64,000 nucleotides of DNA from Thermophilibacter provencensis (GCF_030372065.1 NZ_JAUDEA010000006.1:1-64000), one strand, 5' to 3'; shown: positions 7,975 through 17,098, numbered from the stretch's first letter. The notes: generated by a model from the sequence alone, not told the origin. A program made the numbers and translations.

Positions 7975-8082
7975 GCAAAGCACCTCCCGGAAACGCCTGA
8001 AGAAAAACGCTGGAGGCCTTGCGAGCGCAAAACCTCCCATAGCGTGACAGGTTGACCTATCAGGCGCCGTGCCGAGAGGCCC

Positions 8083-9399
8083 CTACTCCAGGCGGGCGAG
8101 AACCGCGTCCACGAGCTCCGCGGCCGGCACCTGAACCTGCTCATGGGTCCCCATGTCGCGAAGGGTTGCCGCGCCGGCCGCCACCTCGTCGCCGCCGATG
8201 ACCACGCAGAGGCGAGCGCGGAGCTTATCGGCCTGCTTGAACTGGGACTTAAGCGAGCGCCCCTGGTAGTCGGCCTCGGCACGGACTCCGGCGCCGCGCA
8301 GGGCCAGGCGCGCCTCGAAGGCCGCCGCGCGCTCCGCCTCGCCGCCGGTGCAGGCAACGTAGACGCAGCTCGGCTCCTCGCCGCCCATCTCCACGCCCGC
8401 AGCCGCGAGCGCGAGGGCAATGCGCTCGAAGCCCACCGCAAAGCCCAGGCCCGGCGTGGGCTTGCCGCCCTCGAGCTCCACGAGGCCGTCGTAGCGACCG
8501 CCGCCGCCGATGGCGCCCACGCCCGAGCCCACGGCCTCGACCTCAAAGACCGTGCGGGTGTAGTAGTCCAGGCCGCGCACGAGCGTGGGGTCCTCGACGT
8601 AGGCCACGCCCGCCGCATCCAGGTAGCGCTTGACGGCCGCGTAGTGGGCGGCGCACTCCTCGCAGAGGTTGTCCGGCGCGAGCGGCGCGCCCTTCATGAC
8701 CTCGCGGCAGTGGTCGTTCTTGCAGTCGAAGGCACGCAGGGGGTTAATCTGCGCGCGCTCGAGGCAGTCCTCGCACATCTCGTCCGCGTGATCCAGGATG
8801 AACGCGCGGACCTTCTCGCGGTAGGCGGGACGGCACGCGGCATCTCCCATCGAGTTGATAACGAGCCGCAGGTCATCACGCTTAAAGCCCAGGCGCTCGA
8901 AGTACTCCATGAGCATGATGATGCACTCGGCGTCCGCCGCAGGGTCGCTCGCGCCAAGCCACTCGACGCCCACCTGGTGGAACTGGCGCAGGCGCCCCTT
9001 CTGCGGGCGCTCGCCGCGAAACATCGCCTCGGCGTACCAGAGCTTTGCGGGAGCGGCGCCCTGCGGCACGAAGTTGTTCTCCACCGCGGCGCGCACCACG
9101 CCGGCCGTACCCTCGGGGCGCATGGCCATGCGCTGGCGCGGCTTGAGGTGCGCCTCGCTGCCCTTCTCCAGCAGGTCGCCGAAAAGCGCGCCGGAGACCA
9201 CGCGGAACATCTCCTTGCGAACCACGTCCGTAGACTCGCCGATGCCGTGAACGAAGGTGTCCACCTGCTCGATGGCCGGCGTCTCGATCATGTCAAAGCC
9301 GTAGGCGCCAAAAAGCTCGCGCGCCACGTCCTGCATGCGCTGCCAGGCGCGCATGTAGCCGCCAAAGAGGTCCTCGGTGCCCTGAACCTTCTGTCCCAT
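8083..9399 (-). CDS. hisS: histidyl-tRNA synthetase
   Basis: Charges tRNA-His. The 438-residue protein opens MGQKVQGTEDLFGG, has class II motif 1 around the FGAYGFDMIETPAIEQ segment, motif 2 RMAMRPEGTAGVVRA, the histidine-specific motif RGLDYYTRTVFEV, motif 3 GFAVGFERIALAL, and a C-terminal anticodon-binding domain. Length is normal. A long inverted repeat (9486-9591) lies upstream, where many bacteria place regulatory leaders, but I see no T-box features. It appears monocistronic here. Confidence 0.96.
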   Translation of the reverse strand: MGQKVQGTEDLFGGYMRAWQRMQDVARELFGAYGFDMIETPAIEQVDTFVHGIGESTDVVRKEMFRVVSGALFGDLLEKGSEAHLKPRQRMAMRPEGTAGVVRAAVENNFVPQGAAPAKLWYAEAMFRGERPQKGRLRQFHQVGVEWLGASDPAADAECIIMLMEYFERLGFKRDDLRLVINSMGDAACRPAYREKVRAFILDHADEMCEDCLERAQINPLRAFDCKNDHCREVMKGAPLAPDNLCEECAAHYAAVKRYLDAAGVAYVEDPTLVRGLDYYTRTVFEVEAVGSGVGAIGGGGRYDGLVELEGGKPTPGLGFAVGFERIALALAAAGVEMGGEEPSCVYVACTGGEAERAAAFEARLALRGAGVRAEADYQGRSLKSQFKQADKLRARLCVVIGGDEVAAGAATLRDMGTHEQVQVPAAELVDAVLARLE

Positions 9400-9485
9400 T
9401 ACGGGTCCCTTCTCGCAACTCGTCGTTTTTCGCCGAACAAGTATAGCGCACGGCCCGCGCCGCCCGCCGCCTTTGCGCCATTCCG

Positions 9486-9591
9486 GAGGGTATGCGCACA
9501 GTTAGTTTTTTTAAACTGGTTGCAAAAATTGTATCCGCAGGTAGGGGAGCTGAGAAAAACACATCAGGTTTTGAACTGTGCGCATACCCTC
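9486..9591. repeat. inverted repeat upstream of hisS
   Basis: Perfect 18-base arms (9486-9503 and 9574-9591, core TATGCGCACAGTT) enclose a 70-base AT-rich centre. The 340-base gap 9400-9739 holds this element and otherwise no recognisable gene. Promoters for hisS and the small gene at 9740 must lie nearby. A miniature palindromic element is the simplest reading. Confidence 0.6.
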
Positions 9592-9739
9592 AGAGCAACG
9601 AGCGGTAGGGCGTGCCACGGCCCCCGGCAGCCAAACCTTACAAAACCGAAAGCCGGGAGTAAGCCTCATCGATGGCCCCCGCCCCGCTCACCTGCGAGGA
9701 TTAAGCCAACAGCCAGGCACTCGTCTTAGGGAGGCCACC

Positions 9740-9835
9740 ATGAAGAAGGTCATCTTCATCGCCATCGTCGTGTTTGCCGGACTCGCCGTCATCCTCGACA
9801 GCGGTCGGCCGCGCTCCGAGCGGTTCCGCCGCTAG
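9740..9835 (+). CDS. 31-residue predicted membrane peptide
   Basis: ATG 9740 is preceded by a strong AGGGAGG ribosome site six bases upstream. The product is one hydrophobic helix (KKVIFIAIVVFAGLAVIL) followed by an arginine-rich cytoplasmic tail (SGRPRSERFRR). I do not recognise a family. The good ribosome site and clean helix argue for a real small protein; a type I toxin-like or small transporter-subunit role is possible but nothing in the context decides it. It has no co-directional partner nearby. Confidence 0.5.
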   Translation: MKKVIFIAIVVFAGLAVILDSGRPRSERFRR

Positions 9836-9939
9836 TTGCTCGTCCCTCTCCGGAAACTAACGCGGTCTGGTTACCTTAAAGAATTGCCCCGACAGGTCTT
9901 TTGTTGAAGGATGGGCGTATTTCAGGAACCCTAACCGCG

Positions 9940-10899
9940 TTATTGTTCCGACGCCCCGCCACGCGCCCTCATCCGCCGCAGAAGGCTGCCGTAGAGCGCC
10001 GCGAGAACCTGCTGAAAGAGCGTCCCGATGACCACCGGAAACATGACCTCCCCCGGAAAGTACTCCCCCGCGATGACGGCGCCCGCGGAAATGTTGCGCA
10101 TGCCCACGAGATAGGTCATCGTGGCAACCTGCGCCTCAGGACGGCGCATGAGCCGCGCGGCGAGAAGCCCCAGCGCATAGCCGCACGTGGCAAACACGCA
10201 GATGAACGCCGCCACCCCAACCAGCACGGGCGTGAGGTTGCGAACGTAGGGCGCAACCCCCGTCGAGTTGGTGAGCACCACGAGCACGAGCGCGATCTTT
10301 GCCGCCGGCGCTATCACCGGGGAGAGCTCGCGCGCCGCCCGCCCGCGCGTGAGGTCGTTTGCCGCCGTGCCCAGAAGCGCGGGCAGCGCTATGGAGACCA
10401 CCATCTCCCCCATCATCCGCGCCGCGTCAACCTCGACGGTCTGGCCGAGAAGGGCGTGCAGCGTAAAGGGGATGGAGAAGGGCGCCGCCACGGTGGAGAC
10501 GAGGATCGTCGCGAGCGCGAGCGACGGGTCGCCCCCGAGCATGTTGGTCCACATGGCGGCAACCACGGCAATGGGGACGCTGTACTCGAGCACCACGCCG
10601 CAGACGAGATTGGGGTCAGACCCAAAGAGCAGCGTGGCAAGGCCGCAGGCCACGCACGGCATCGCCACGGACGCGAGCGCCAGCGAGACGATCATGGGAG
10701 CGGGGTGGCGCAGAACGCGCCCGAGGTTGCCAAAGGTGTTGGAAAGCGCGCTCTGGAAGGTCATGAACGCAAAGAGCGGCGTCACCAGCGGGTGAAGGAC
10801 GCCGATCTCCGGAAACAGCACCCCGAGCACCACGCACGCCGGCGATATGAACGCCATGTGGCTCCCGATGAAGCCGCCGAGCCGCTTCCACGCATCCAT
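9940..10899 (-). CDS. bile acid:sodium symporter (BASS/SLC10-like) family transporter
   Basis: The 319-residue protein starts at ATG 10899 with a GGGAGG site nine bases upstream; a longer open frame upstream lacks support. It is almost entirely hydrophobic, with about nine to ten transmembrane helices, and shows BASS-like helix-breaking segments such as EYSVPIAVVAAM and YLVGMRNISAGAVIAGEYF. Family members move bile acids, pantoate-type organic anions or similar with sodium. Substrate cannot be assigned. It is divergent from the HAD gene at 11049. Confidence 0.65.
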   Translation of the reverse strand: MDAWKRLGGFIGSHMAFISPACVVLGVLFPEIGVLHPLVTPLFAFMTFQSALSNTFGNLGRVLRHPAPMIVSLALASVAMPCVACGLATLLFGSDPNLVCGVVLEYSVPIAVVAAMWTNMLGGDPSLALATILVSTVAAPFSIPFTLHALLGQTVEVDAARMMGEMVVSIALPALLGTAANDLTRGRAARELSPVIAPAAKIALVLVVLTNSTGVAPYVRNLTPVLVGVAAFICVFATCGYALGLLAARLMRRPEAQVATMTYLVGMRNISAGAVIAGEYFPGEVMFPVVIGTLFQQVLAALYGSLLRRMRARGGASEQ

Positions 10900-11048
10900 G
10901 TGCGGATAACCTCCCCTCGCAAACACGAGCCATCGTACTTCTCGCCGGGCAGGCGGCGGGCCAAGCGTAACGCGGCGGAAAAGCGCACTGCGCCGCACAC
11001 CAACAGCGCTATCCTTGTGCGGACGGCACGCCACTGCGAGGGGGACCC

Positions 11049-11873
11049 ATGAAGACCGCGCGCGACATCAAGCTCCTTGCCTTCGACCTTGACGGAACCT
11101 TTCTCGCACCGGACAGGTCCGTCACGCCCCGGGCGAGAAGGGCCATCCTCTCCCTGCGCGAGCGCGGCATCGAGCCCGTGCCCACAACCGGCCGCGCCCA
11201 CCAGAAGCTCTTTAGCCAGGTGCTGGGGATGGACGGCTTTCGCTACGTCATAGCCGCAAACGGCGCCGTGGTGCTCGACGTCGAGAAGAACGTCTACTTT
11301 GTCCACGAGGTCATCGCCGCGGACGTTGCCGCGGACCTCGTGCGCGAGCTCGAGCGCCCGGGCGTCGTCACCTACACCTGCCTCGACGACGAGGCGGGAA
11401 CGCGGATAGCCTCCTGCGAGAGCCTCGAGGTGCTTCTCGACATCATGGGATACAACCCGTGGGACGAGCCCATCGTCGAGCACGCGGCGGATCGCATAGA
11501 GTCCGAGGGCATCGGGGCGCTCAAGGTGGGCGCGCACTTCTGCGACCGCTGGCGCTACGAGGACTTCTCCCCGCTCGCCGGGCGCTTTGGCCTGGAGCAC
11601 GCCGCCTCTGCAACAGGCAACGCGGAGTTTGGCCCGCTCGGCGTCACCAAGGCAACGGGGCTGCGCGCGCTCAGCCGCGCCATGGGGCTCGACCTCCGGG
11701 AGGTCTGCGCCATCGGGGACGCCGGCAACGACGCCGACATGCTGCGCACCGCCGGGCTGGGCGTGGCAATGGGCAACGCCACGGACGAGGCCCGCGCGGC
11801 AGCGGACATGGTGGCGCGCCCCAACTCGGAGGACGGCTTCGCGGACTTCGTCGAGCGGTACCTGCTCTCCTGA
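11049..11873 (+). CDS. Cof-type HAD-IIB phosphatase
   Basis: The 274-residue protein has the HAD nucleophile motif FDLDGTFLAPD, motif II TTGRA, a C2 cap in the middle and motif IV GDAGNDADMLRTAGLGVAMGN. Such enzymes dephosphorylate sugar phosphates, nucleotides or flavin precursors; the substrate is not predictable. ATG 11049 has GAGGGGG just upstream. A paralogue of the same subfamily sits at 48389-49234. Confidence 0.88.
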   Translation: MKTARDIKLLAFDLDGTFLAPDRSVTPRARRAILSLRERGIEPVPTTGRAHQKLFSQVLGMDGFRYVIAANGAVVLDVEKNVYFVHEVIAADVAADLVRELERPGVVTYTCLDDEAGTRIASCESLEVLLDIMGYNPWDEPIVEHAADRIESEGIGALKVGAHFCDRWRYEDFSPLAGRFGLEHAASATGNAEFGPLGVTKATGLRALSRAMGLDLREVCAIGDAGNDADMLRTAGLGVAMGNATDEARAAADMVARPNSEDGFADFVERYLLS

Positions 11874-11911
11874 GGAGGCGCCCGCAGGCGCCGGGGCGCG
11901 ACGTTTCCCAA

Positions 11912-11935
11912 AATCCCCCCAAGCAAGGAGGGATT
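11912..11935. terminator. weak hairpin after the HAD gene
   Basis: AATCCCCCC pairs with GGAGGGATT across a short loop, downstream of the HAD stop and before the suf promoter region. No T-run follows, so termination is only a possibility. Confidence 0.3.
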
Positions 11936-12055
11936 ATCGTGAAGGGCAGAGTTTTTCTCGCCCGCCCCTTGCCTTTAATTCCCCACTCATTACTATGAAT
12001 TAGGCGAAAGAAACGACGTGCGGGGGCCGCCCCTCTGCATAAGGAAAGGTGAACC

Positions 12056-12865
12056 ATGGCAACGCAGCTTCTCAACGTGAGCGCGCTCTCGGCGGGCACC
12101 GAGGACAAGCCCATCCTGCACGGCATCGACCTCACCGTGGGCGAGGGCGAGTGCCACGTCCTCATGGGCCCCAACGGCGCCGGCAAGTCCACGCTCGGCC
12201 ACGTCATCATGGGCGACCCCGCCTATCGCGTGACCTCCGGCTCGATTGCCTTTGCCGGCCAGGACGTGACGGAGCTCTCTGCCGACAAGCGCTCGCTCGC
12301 CGGCATCTTCCTCTCCTACCAGGCACCCGTCGAGGTGCCCGGCGTGCCACTCTACAGCTTCCTGCGCTCCATCTGCCAGATGCGCCCCGAGCTCAAGACC
12401 ACCGCGCGCAAGTTCCGCGAGCGCGTGGGCGCCATTGCCGACCAGCTGGAGCTTGACCAGAGCTTCCTCATGCGCGAGCTCAACGTGGGCTTCTCAGGCG
12501 GCGAGAAGAAGAAAATCGAGATGCTGCAGCTGCTTTTGCTCCAGCCCAAGCTCGCCATTCTCGACGAGACCGACTCGGGCCTGGACGTGGACGCGCTGGG
12601 CATCGTCTCGCGCGGCATCCAGGCGTATCGCGAGCAGGTGGGCGGCGCGCTCATCGTGATCACGCACAACACGCGCATCCTCGAGCGCCTGGAGGTGGAC
12701 CGCACGCACGTCATGGTGCGCGGGCGCATGGTGGCCGAGGGCCCGGCGTCCCTCATCGCCGACATCGACAAGAACGGCTTCGAGCGCTTTGAGCGCGCGG
12801 GCGAGAAGGACGACGCGGCGTGCGCCGAGTGCCCGGGATGCCCCATGGCCGGTGATGCCGAGTGA
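12056..12865 (+). CDS. sufC: SufC, ATPase of the SUF Fe-S assembly scaffold
   Basis: ABC-type ATPase that powers the SufBCD scaffold. Visible marks: Walker A GPNGAGKST, the Q-loop region FLSYQAPVEVPGV, signature FSGGEKKKIEMLQL, Walker B AILDETDSGLDVDAL, and ITHNTRIL. At 269 residues it is slightly longer than usual because of an acidic C-terminal tail ending CAECPGCPMAGDAE, which adds three closely spaced cysteines not expected in SufC. First gene of the operon; an AAGGAAAGGTG ribosome site precedes ATG 12056, and its stop overlaps the sufB start. Confidence 0.95.
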   Translation: MATQLLNVSALSAGTEDKPILHGIDLTVGEGECHVLMGPNGAGKSTLGHVIMGDPAYRVTSGSIAFAGQDVTELSADKRSLAGIFLSYQAPVEVPGVPLYSFLRSICQMRPELKTTARKFRERVGAIADQLELDQSFLMRELNVGFSGGEKKKIEMLQLLLLQPKLAILDETDSGLDVDALGIVSRGIQAYREQVGGALIVITHNTRILERLEVDRTHVMVRGRMVAEGPASLIADIDKNGFERFERAGEKDDAACAECPGCPMAGDAE

Positions 12866-14283
12866 GCGAGGAGCGTAAGCGCACGCAGGTCGCCGACGTT
12901 GACCGCTCCCTCTACGACTTCACCAAGTCCGAGGAGGGCTACGAGCGCTACGACGACGGCCTGACGCCGGAGATCGTCCGCGCGATCTCCGCCAAGAAGG
13001 ACGAGCCGGAGTGGATGCTCGAGATGCGCCTGCGCGCGCTCGAGCTCTACCACGCGCGCCCGATGGCCGAGAACTGGGGCCCGAGCATTGCGGGCCTGGA
13101 CCTTGACCACATCTCCACGTACGTCTCGCCCAAGACCAAGCAGGCCAAGAGCTGGGACGACGTGCCCGCCGACATCAAGGACACCTTCGAGCGCCTGGGC
13201 ATCCCCGAGGCGGAGCGCGAGAGCCTCGCCGGCGTGGGCGCCCAGTATGACTCGGAGATCGTCTACCACAACATGCGCGAGGAGGTGGCCGAGCAGGGCG
13301 TCATCTACACCACGATCGAGGACGCCCTCCACGACCCGCAGTGGGAGCCGGTGGTGCACGAGTACTTCGGCACGCTGATCCCGCCCACCGACCACAAGTT
13401 TGCCGCGCTGCACTACGCCGTGTGGAGCGGCGGCTCGTTTGTCTACGTGCCCGCCGGCGTGACGCTCCCCTACCCGCTGCAGAGCTACTTCCGCCTCAAC
13501 GCGGCGGGCGCGGGCCAGTTTGAGCACACGCTCATCATCGTGGAGCCCGGCGCGGACCTGCACTTCATCGAGGGCTGCTCCGCGCCCAAGTACTACGAGG
13601 CCAACCTCCACGCCGGCGCGGTGGAGCTCTTCGTGAAGGACGGCGCGCGCCTGCGCTACTCCACGATTGAGAACTGGTCCAAGAACATGTACAACCTCAA
13701 CACCAAGCGCGCCACCATTGGCGCGGACTCCAAGATGGAGTGGGTCTCCGGCAGCTTTGGCAGCCACGTGAGCTACCTCTACCCCACCACCATCATGGCG
13801 GGCGACCGCAGCACCTGCGAGTTCACCGGCATCACCTTTGCCGGCGCCACGCAGGACCTCGACACCGGCTGCAAGGTGATCATGAACGGCGCCGACACCA
13901 CGGCGTCCGTCTCCACCAAGTCCATCTCCAAGGACGGCGGCGTGAACACGTTCCGCAGCTCGGTGGTCATCGGCCGGCATGCGGACCGCGCGCGCTGCAG
14001 CGTGAGCTGCCAGAGCCTCATGCTCGACGACATCTCGCGCTCCGACACCATCCCCGCGATGGACGTGCGCAACGCCACCGCGCAGGTGGGCCACGAGGCC
14101 ACGATCGGCCGCATCTCGGACGACACGGTGCTCTACCTCATGAGCCGCGGCTGCTCCGAGGCCGAGGCGCGCACGCTCGTGGTCAACGGCTTTGCCAACC
14201 CCGTCTCCAAGGAGCTCCCGATGGAGTATGCCGTGGAGATGAACAACCTCATCAAGCTCGAGATGGAAGGGGCCATAGGATGA
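12862..14283 (+). CDS. sufB: SufB, Fe-S scaffold subunit
   Basis: The 473-residue beta-helix protein carries the SufB landmarks YVPKG-equivalent VYVPAGVTLPYPLQSYFR, HFIEGCSAPKY, the long repeat region, and the conserved C-terminal HEATIGRISDDTVLYLMSRG. It binds the nascent [4Fe-4S] cluster. Start is GTG 12862, overlapping the sufC stop (GTGA), and its own stop overlaps sufD (ATGA), showing tight translational coupling. Confidence 0.96.
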   Translation: MSEERKRTQVADVDRSLYDFTKSEEGYERYDDGLTPEIVRAISAKKDEPEWMLEMRLRALELYHARPMAENWGPSIAGLDLDHISTYVSPKTKQAKSWDDVPADIKDTFERLGIPEAERESLAGVGAQYDSEIVYHNMREEVAEQGVIYTTIEDALHDPQWEPVVHEYFGTLIPPTDHKFAALHYAVWSGGSFVYVPAGVTLPYPLQSYFRLNAAGAGQFEHTLIIVEPGADLHFIEGCSAPKYYEANLHAGAVELFVKDGARLRYSTIENWSKNMYNLNTKRATIGADSKMEWVSGSFGSHVSYLYPTTIMAGDRSTCEFTGITFAGATQDLDTGCKVIMNGADTTASVSTKSISKDGGVNTFRSSVVIGRHADRARCSVSCQSLMLDDISRSDTIPAMDVRNATAQVGHEATIGRISDDTVLYLMSRGCSEAEARTLVVNGFANPVSKELPMEYAVEMNNLIKLEMEGAIG

Positions 14284-15431
14284 TGGCCGATATGGACCTG
14301 GCGCCCGAGGCAGGCGCCGTGCCCGAGGTCACCCTCGAGCGCGTCAACGTTGCCCCCGCGCAGACGTGGAACCGCCTGCGCACGAACGACATCACGCTCA
14401 CGGTGCCCGCGCACAGTCGCAAGGGTGACGTGTACTTCTCGCTGCCGCGCCTCTTTGAGGGCGTGGAGTGCGGGATGGGCCGCGAGGTCACCGACTGGGC
14501 CGAGTCCCAGGCCGCCGGCGCCCGCTACGTGGAGGTCCCGCGCGACGAGAGGCGCGAGGAGCCGATCGTGGTCCGCGTTGGAGCGGGTGATGTGGCCGAT
14601 ACCGGCGTCATGGTCCGCGCAGGCGCCGAGGCCACCATCGTCGTCACCACAGGGGACCTGACAAAGGTGACAGGGTCATCTGTCAGGTTTCCTCAGGATT
14701 CTTCTGACGAGAAAAACCTGACAGATGACCCTGTCACCTTTGTCAGGTCCGGCACGTCCGCGTCTCTCATGCGTATCATCGCCGAGGCAGGGGCACGCGT
14801 GCACCTGCACGAGTACGTGGGCGTGGGCGCGGGCCAGCAGCACCTTGAGAGCGTGGGCATCACCTGCGGGCGCGACGCCCGCGTGGACGTGCACCAGTAC
14901 CTGCTCGGCGGCGGCACCGTCGCGCTGGGCCTTGCCTGCGAGCTCGCGGGCGAGCGAGCGCGTGTTGACCTCGGCTGCCGCTACCACGCCGGCGACACGG
15001 AGGTCCTCGACATCAACGAGATCGTCCGCCAGCGCGGTCGCGACACGCGCTCCGAGCTCAGCTACAACGGCGTGCTCGAGGACGCGGCCAAGAAGAGCCT
15101 GCGCACCACGATCGACCTCGTTCACGGCGCCAAGGGCGCGCAGGGCAACGAGGCCGAGACCGTGCTCGTGCTGGGCGACGACGTGGTCAACAAGACGCTG
15201 CCCACGATACTCTGCGACGAGGACGACGTGGCCGGCAACCACGGCGCCACCATCGGCTCGGTGAGCCCGGAGCAGCTGGCGTTTCTCGCCAGCCGCGGGC
15301 TTTCCCGCGAGGACGCCGAGCAGCTCTTCGTTCAGGCCCTCTACGAGGACGCCCTCATGCACGCCCCCTGCCCCGAGGCCCGCGCCGTCGTGGAGGCGGG
15401 CGCCGGCTCCCTGCTCGACGAGGAGGCGTAG
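14280..15431 (+). CDS. sufD: SufD-like scaffold subunit carrying a palindromic insertion
   Basis: Partner of SufB in the SufBC2D complex, needed for iron entry. The 383-residue product keeps the family core from VHLHEYVGVGAG through RYHAGDTEVLDINEIV to the C-terminal HGATIGSVSPEQLAFLASRG. Residues about 125-157 are encoded by a 97-base palindrome (14654-14750) and read GDLTKVTGSSVRF, a short linker and DDPVTFVRS; they have no counterpart I know in SufD, but the frame is kept. ATG 14280 overlaps the sufB stop. A longer open frame upstream is only the shadow of sufB. Confidence 0.9.
   Translation: MMADMDLAPEAGAVPEVTLERVNVAPAQTWNRLRTNDITLTVPAHSRKGDVYFSLPRLFEGVECGMGREVTDWAESQAAGARYVEVPRDERREEPIVVRVGAGDVADTGVMVRAGAEATIVVTTGDLTKVTGSSVRFPQDSSDEKNLTDDPVTFVRSGTSASLMRIIAEAGARVHLHEYVGVGAGQQHLESVGITCGRDARVDVHQYLLGGGTVALGLACELAGERARVDLGCRYHAGDTEVLDINEIVRQRGRDTRSELSYNGVLEDAAKKSLRTTIDLVHGAKGAQGNEAETVLVLGDDVVNKTLPTILCDEDDVAGNHGATIGSVSPEQLAFLASRGLSREDAEQLFVQALYEDALMHAPCPEARAVVEAGAGSLLDEEA
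14654..14750. repeat. palindromic element, family E copy 2, inside sufD
   Basis: Perfect 37-base arms (14654-14690 and 14714-14750) with a 23-base loop, sharing the core TGACAAAGGTGACAGGGT with the intergenic elements at 3766-3846 and 17604-17660. Inside sufD it is read through in frame without a stop. Confidence 0.9.
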
Positions 15432-15434
15432 GAG

Positions 15435-16670
15435 ATGGACATCCGCAAGAACCCCTACCGCGCGGACTTCCCGCTACTGGCGTCCCACCCCGAGATCGCG
15501 TTTCTCGACAGCGCGGCCACCGCGCAGCGCCCGGCCTGCGTGCTTGACGCGCAGAGACGCTTCTACGAGACCATGAACGCCAACCCGCTGCGTGGCCTCT
15601 ACAGCCTCTCCGTGGCGGCAACCGCGGCCATCGCCGACGTGCGCGCGCAGGTGGCAACCCTTATCGGCGCCCCAGGCGCGCGCGACGTGATCTTCACGCG
15701 CAACACGAGCGAGAGCCTGAACCTCGTGGCCAAGTCCTTCTCGCCGTGCGTCCTGGGGCCCGGCGACGAGGTGGCCATCACCATCATGGAGCACCACTCC
15801 AACCTCATCCCGTGGCAGGAGGCCTGCCGTGCGGCCGGCGCGCGCCTCGTCTACCTCTATCCCGAGAAGGACGGCACGCTCACGGACGCTGAGATTGCCG
15901 AGAAGATCGGCCCGCGCACCAAGATCGTCTCCGCAGCGCACGTCTCCAACGTCATGGGCTGCGAGCTGCCCGCGCGCAAGCTCGCGGACGCCGCGCACGC
16001 CGTGGGCGCCGTCATGGTCGTGGACGCGGCGCAGTCCGTCCCCCACCTGCGCGTCAACGTGGACGAGCTGGGCGCGGACTTCCTTGCGTTCTCCGGCCAC
16101 AAGGCCATGGGGCCAATGGGCGTGGGCGTGCTCTGGGGCAGGCATGACCTGCTGGAGCAGATGCCGCCGATGCTCACCGGCGGCGAGATGATCGACTCGG
16201 TGCGCGAGCAGGACGCCACCTGGGCGCCCGTTCCCGAGAAGTTTGAGGCGGGCACGCAGGACGCCGCCGGCATCTACGCCACCGGCGCCGCGCTCTCCTA
16301 CCTCACCGAGACCGTGGGGCTTGACGCGGTGGCCGCACGCGAGGGAGAGCTTGTGGCCTACGCGATGGAGCGCCTTTCTGAGCTGGGCTTTATTGACCTT
16401 ATCGGCCCTGCGGACGCGGCGCGCCACCACGGCGTCATCAGCTTCAACGTGCGCGGCGTCCACCCGCACGACGTGGCGAGCATCCTCGACGCCTCCGGCG
16501 TGTGCATCCGCGCCGGCCACCACTGCGCGCAGCCGCTGCTCGCATGGCTCGGCGTTGAGAACCTCGCCTGCTGCCGCGCGAGCCTCGCCTTCTACAACGA
16601 CAAGAACGACGTCGACCGCCTGGTCGACGGCCTCACTCAGGTCTGGGGGATCTTCCATGGCAGTGACTGA
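15435..16670 (+). CDS. sufS: SufS, group II cysteine desulfurase
   Basis: PLP enzyme that removes sulfur from cysteine and passes it to SufU. The 411-residue protein has the opening FPLLASHPEIAFLDSAATAQ, the PLP lysine in AFSGHKAMGPMGVGVLWG, and the mobile-loop cysteine in RAGHHCAQPLL at about residue 364. Three bases separate it from sufD, and its last codons overlap the start of sufU, as expected for the SufS-SufU pair. Confidence 0.95.
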   Translation: MDIRKNPYRADFPLLASHPEIAFLDSAATAQRPACVLDAQRRFYETMNANPLRGLYSLSVAATAAIADVRAQVATLIGAPGARDVIFTRNTSESLNLVAKSFSPCVLGPGDEVAITIMEHHSNLIPWQEACRAAGARLVYLYPEKDGTLTDAEIAEKIGPRTKIVSAAHVSNVMGCELPARKLADAAHAVGAVMVVDAAQSVPHLRVNVDELGADFLAFSGHKAMGPMGVGVLWGRHDLLEQMPPMLTGGEMIDSVREQDATWAPVPEKFEAGTQDAAGIYATGAALSYLTETVGLDAVAAREGELVAYAMERLSELGFIDLIGPADAARHHGVISFNVRGVHPHDVASILDASGVCIRAGHHCAQPLLAWLGVENLACCRASLAFYNDKNDVDRLVDGLTQVWGIFHGSD

Positions 16671-17094
16671 CCTTTACAACGCGGCCTTCATGGACCACGT
16701 CTCGCACCCCGACTACAAGTACCAGATGGAGGACGCCGACTGCAGCCACGAGGGCGTGAACCCCTCCTGCGGCGACGAGCTCACGTTCTCCGTGCGCTTT
16801 GCCGATGACGGCACCATCGAGGAGGCGGCCTTCACCGGCCACGGCTGCGCCATCTCCCAGGCGAGCGCCGACATCATGAGCGACCTCATGATTGGCAAGA
16901 CGCCCGAGGAGGCGCGCGAGCTCTGCGCCCTCTTCATGCGCATGCTGCGCGGCGAGGAGACGGACGAGGCGGCGCTCGACGCGCTCGAGGACGGTGTGCT
17001 GCTGCGCGACATCGCGCACATGCCGGCGCGCGTGAAGTGCGCCGAGCTCGCCTGGCGCACGCTTGACGAAATGCTCGAGGCGCGAAATGAGTAA
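16657..17094 (+). CDS. sufU: SufU, zinc-dependent sulfurtransferase
   Basis: The 145-residue protein has the SufU/IscU-type metal ligands in NPSCGDELTFSV, the central GHGCAISQASADIMSDL and the C-terminal RVKCAELAW, matching three cysteines and one aspartate. In Gram-positive SUF systems it accepts persulfide from SufS. It overlaps sufS by 14 bases. Confidence 0.94.
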   Translation: MAVTDLYNAAFMDHVSHPDYKYQMEDADCSHEGVNPSCGDELTFSVRFADDGTIEEAAFTGHGCAISQASADIMSDLMIGKTPEEARELCALFMRMLRGEETDEAALDALEDGVLLRDIAHMPARVKCAELAWRTLDEMLEARNE

Positions 17095-17098
17095 TTGA

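Noticed and set aside
8143-9729. A 528-codon plus-strand open frame opposite hisS
   Set aside because: Shadow of hisS; all hisS motifs are intact on the minus strand.
9940-11034. Longer version of the BASS transporter starting at 11034
   Set aside because: The extra 45 residues are not membrane-like and the internal ATG at 10899 has a good ribosome site.
12352-14094. A 580-codon minus-strand open frame opposite sufC and sufB
   Set aside because: The suf genes overlap in coupled fashion on the plus strand with conserved motifs; the antisense product is low complexity.
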